Below, piece by piece: positions 10,989 to 13,058 of a DNA stretch of 13,058 nt (positions are counted from its first letter, which is position 1; every line of letters begins with the position of its first letter). The stretch is from AC-37 sp036382905 (GTDB taxonomy: Bacteria > Actinomycetota > Thermoleophilia > Solirubrobacterales > Thermoleophilaceae), in contig DASVPL010000092.1 of NCBI GenBank assembly GCA_036382905.1, forward strand, positions 1-13,058, in the 5' to 3' direction. The translations under genes and the position numbers were made by a program. The notes beneath the pieces were generated by a model. The model was not told where the DNA came from, made no database searches, and saw only the letters and a list, made by a program, of their open reading frames with translations.

Positions 10989-13058
10989 CCGCCGTACCGC
11001 CCAGTGTTCCGCACGTCGTGGCGGAACGAGGGCCACGGCGCCCCGGCGGCCGTCGCCCGCGCCGGTGTGTCCCAGACGTAGAGCCAGCCGTCCCGCGTCA
11101 CGGCCACCACCTCGAGCCGCTTGTCGCCGTCCACGTCCCCGACGGCGGGCGCCGCCAGCAGCCACCCGGCCGTGTCCTTCGGCCACCCGGACGGCTCCGA
11201 CCCGTCCTCGCGGAACGCGTGCAGCACGTTCCCGCTCGACCCGGCGATCAGCTCGGCCGCTCCGTCGCCGTCGACGTCGGCCAGTGCCGGCCCCGCCACG
11301 ATCGTCCAGCCCTCGATCGGCCGCGGCCAGGCGTCGAGCCACTGCCCGCTGGCGGCATCCCATCCGCCCACCAGGTGCTCGAACTCGACCCTGGTCGCCG
11401 GCGAGGACTGCGCCGCCGCCAGTCGCGAGTCGACCATCCCGCCGAACAGCCGCAGCGGCCCACCGGGCCGTGCCGGCCCGAACAGCGCATTCGCACCGAG
11501 CGCGATCGCGCCCGGCGAGCCCGAGGGCGAGCTCGGCCCTCGCCCGGCGAACGCGAAGTGGCCGTCGCCCCCGGCCCCGCTCATCCGCGAGCCGTCGCCG
11601 CGGTAGAGCTCGGGCTCGCCTGTGAACGCCGCCGCCGCCACCTCGTCGCGTCCGTCGCCATCCACGTCCGCCAGCACCGGCGACATCGGCACTCCCAGCC
11701 CCACCAGCGGGATCGAGTTCACCGCGAGCCCGCTCGGCGCCACCGGCCAGCCCGCGAGAACCTCCCCGTGCGCGTTCCAGGCGTGGACCCGGCCGCTCAT
11801 CGACGGCGTCGACCCATACGCCTCGCCGGTGCCCTCGACCACGTCGGGCCGGCCATCCCCGTCGAGGTCGCCGACGGCGGGGGAGGAGAGGATCTTCGCC
11901 GCCGCGCCGTCGCCACCGCCGGCCGCTGTATCGCGTGCCAGCACCGGCCAGCCGCGCACCGACCGGCCGTTGCCCCTCACGGCGTAGACGCGCTGGTCGG
12001 CGGCGCCGAAGATCGCGTCGAGCTTGCGGTCGCCGTCGAGGTCCGCGAGCGCCGGGCTCGCGTAGATCGCCGCGTCGAGCCGACCGTTCTCGGCCGGCCG
12101 CCGCAACCGGATCCGGTACGGGAACCCGCGCAGCGGACGCCCGCGAGCGGTCCACCCGTAGAGCCGCCCGTCGAGCCCCGCCGCCAGCATCTCCGGCTCG
12201 CGCCCGCCGGTCACGTCGCCGATCGCCGGCGTGGCCAGGATCCCGGGCCGGAGCGTCCCGATCCGCCGTCCCGCGGCACCCGACCCGGGGGTCGCCTTCA
12301 TGCGTCGCGGCCACCCGCGCAGCGGCCGTCCCGTCCGCCCCGAGAGCACGCGCACCTCGCCGTCGCTCGTGGCGAGCACGATGTCCTGCGCACCGTCGCG
12401 GTCGAGGTCCGCCAGCACCGGTGACGCCTCACCCGACGTCCCCAGCCGCCGCGGGAAGCCGCGCCGCAGCGCCGGGTCCCGCAGCGCGTGGAAGAGCGCG
12501 CGGTCCTCGCCCACGTTGCCGTCGGCGTCCGTGACCCGCAGCCGCAGCGTGTGCGGCCCGGCCCCGAGCGCACCGGCCGCCACGCGCCCGAGCCGGGCAC
12601 CGCCGGCCGCCGTGGACGTCCCGGACCCGATTGCCCGCCACTCGCTCGGCTGCTGCCCGTCGCCGATCTCGAGCTGCCAGCTCACCGCCGAGCGCCCGCG
12701 CGCGATGCCCGTCACCACCACGTCACCGCGCACCGGCTCGTACCACTCAGGGGCCTGGATGTCGGCCACCGGCGGCACCCGCCCCGGCGCGGCGCGCTCC
12801 ACCGCCGCGAACGCGTTCACCCGGCCCCAGCCCGAGAGCAGGTCCCACCCGGGCGCGTAGCCCTTCGCCGGATCGGCGAGGTCGTCGGCGCTCATGCGCA
12901 CGACCTGCATCACCTCCGCCGCCGAGAGGTCGAGGCCCTGCGCGCGCCCGCGCGCGAGAACGAGCGCCGCCACGCCCGCCACGTGGGGCGTCGTCGCCGA
13001 GGTCCCGTCCCAGGTCATCCTGAAGCCGCCGCCCCAGTCGGTCGTGGGGCCGTGGGTC
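10985..13058 (-). CDS. Subtilisin-like (S8) serine protease with C-terminal FG-GAP beta-propeller, 5' end cut by window edge
   Basis: The frame is open through the right edge; about 690 codons are visible and the N-terminus with the catalytic Asp and His is missing. Numbering from the ATG at 13018, the serine motif GTSATTPHVAGVAAL (5-19, Ser7) is the S8 signature, with GPTTDWGGGF just upstream. The catalytic domain ends near residue 75 (GWGRVNAFAAV). Residues 82-180 look like a beta-sandwich (HTLRLRVTDADGNVGED). From about 196 come FG-GAP/VCBS units with Ca-loop motifs at 205, 268, 325, 384, 451, 581 and 628, mostly DxDGD, each followed by a Gly-Trp-Pro-like turn. The second (DVTGGR) lacks Ca-binding acids. 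A stretch near 500-570 ending AWPRP may be an eighth blade without a Ca loop. The C-terminus WPSFRHDVRNTGRYG is typical of secreted propeller proteins. It is probably exported and Ca-stabilised; its substrate is unknown. Confidence 0.93.
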   Translation of the reverse strand, partial: THGPTTDWGGGFRMTWDGTSATTPHVAGVAALVLARGRAQGLDLSAAEVMQVVRMSADDLADPAKGYAPGWDLLSGWGRVNAFAAVERAAPGRVPPVADIQAPEWYEPVRGDVVVTGIARGRSAVSWQLEIGDGQQPSEWRAIGSGTSTAAGGARLGRVAAGALGAGPHTLRLRVTDADGNVGEDRALFHALRDPALRRGFPRRLGTSGEASPVLADLDRDGAQDIVLATSDGEVRVLSGRTGRPLRGWPRRMKATPGSGAAGRRIGTLRPGILATPAIGDVTGGREPEMLAAGLDGRLYGWTARGRPLRGFPYRIRLRRPAENGRLDAAIYASPALADLDGDRKLDAIFGAADQRVYAVRGNGRSVRGWPVLARDTAAGGGDGAAAKILSSPAVGDLDGDGRPDVVEGTGEAYGSTPSMSGRVHAWNAHGEVLAGWPVAPSGLAVNSIPLVGLGVPMSPVLADVDGDGRDEVAAAAFTGEPELYRGDGSRMSGAGGDGHFAFAGRGPSSPSGSPGAIALGANALFGPARPGGPLRLFGGMVDSRLAAAQSSPATRVEFEHLVGGWDAASGQWLDAWPRPIEGWTIVAGPALADVDGDGAAELIAGSSGNVLHAFREDGSEPSGWPKDTAGWLLAAPAVGDVDGDKRLEVVAVTRDGWLYVWDTPARATAAGAPWPSFRHDVRNTGRYGG

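Noticed and set aside
10772..12314. 514-residue minus-strand frame overlapping the subtilase and the end of the coiled-coil gene
   Set aside because: It lies out of frame with the FG-GAP motifs and reads as Arg/Gly/Ala-rich filler; it is a codon-bias shadow.

Overview
The window is very GC-rich, gene-dense DNA (about 13 kb) with 13 protein genes and no gap longer than about 105 bp. Frequent GTG starts, codons ending in G or C, TANNNT motifs 6-8 nt upstream of start codons (the leaderless-promoter pattern known from Actinomycetota) and the mix of families all point to a high-GC actinobacterium. Thermoleophilia (Solirubrobacterales-like) is my guess, by inference only. No rRNA, tRNA, CRISPR array, transposase, integrase or phage gene was seen, so this looks like ordinary chromosome rather than an island.

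Layout. At the left edge, on the minus strand, lie a MscS-type mechanosensitive channel and, overlapping its 3' end, an isoaspartyl peptidase/L-asparaginase cut by the edge. The latter carries a three-fold 10-residue repeat just before its self-cleavage threonine. Divergent from these is a plus-strand run: a two-CBS-domain protein, a metallo-beta-lactamase-like protein with degraded metal ligands, then a pair of related four-helix membrane proteins and a cupin. The cupin meets a minus-strand, short PhzF-family protein tail to tail. The PhzF gene is divergent from a crotonase-family gene with only 23 bp between the start codons. Those 23 bp hold a perfect 12-bp palindrome that reads as a TACCCT -10 box on both strands. 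Behind the crotonase gene is a 55-residue DnaJ-type zinc-finger protein. It meets a DUF2071 (YqjF-like) gene tail to tail, and that gene is divergent from a glutathione S-transferase-like gene.

The right half is dominated by a 1182-residue coiled-coil protein with an N-terminal beta-rich domain. It is built from 21-residue (63-bp) repeats and later from a second repeat class. It converges on the 3' end of a large secreted-type subtilase whose visible part holds the catalytic-Ser segment, a beta-sandwich-like region and an FG-GAP/VCBS beta-propeller. That gene runs off the right edge.

How they work together: most genes look like independent housekeeping or metabolic units (osmotic release, peptide-damage turnover, CoA-ester metabolism, conjugation chemistry). 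No obvious defence or biosynthetic system is present. The best candidates for new biology are the giant repeat-built coiled-coil protein, the symmetric bidirectional leaderless promoter, the repeat insertion at the autoproteolysis site, and the mini zinc-finger protein.
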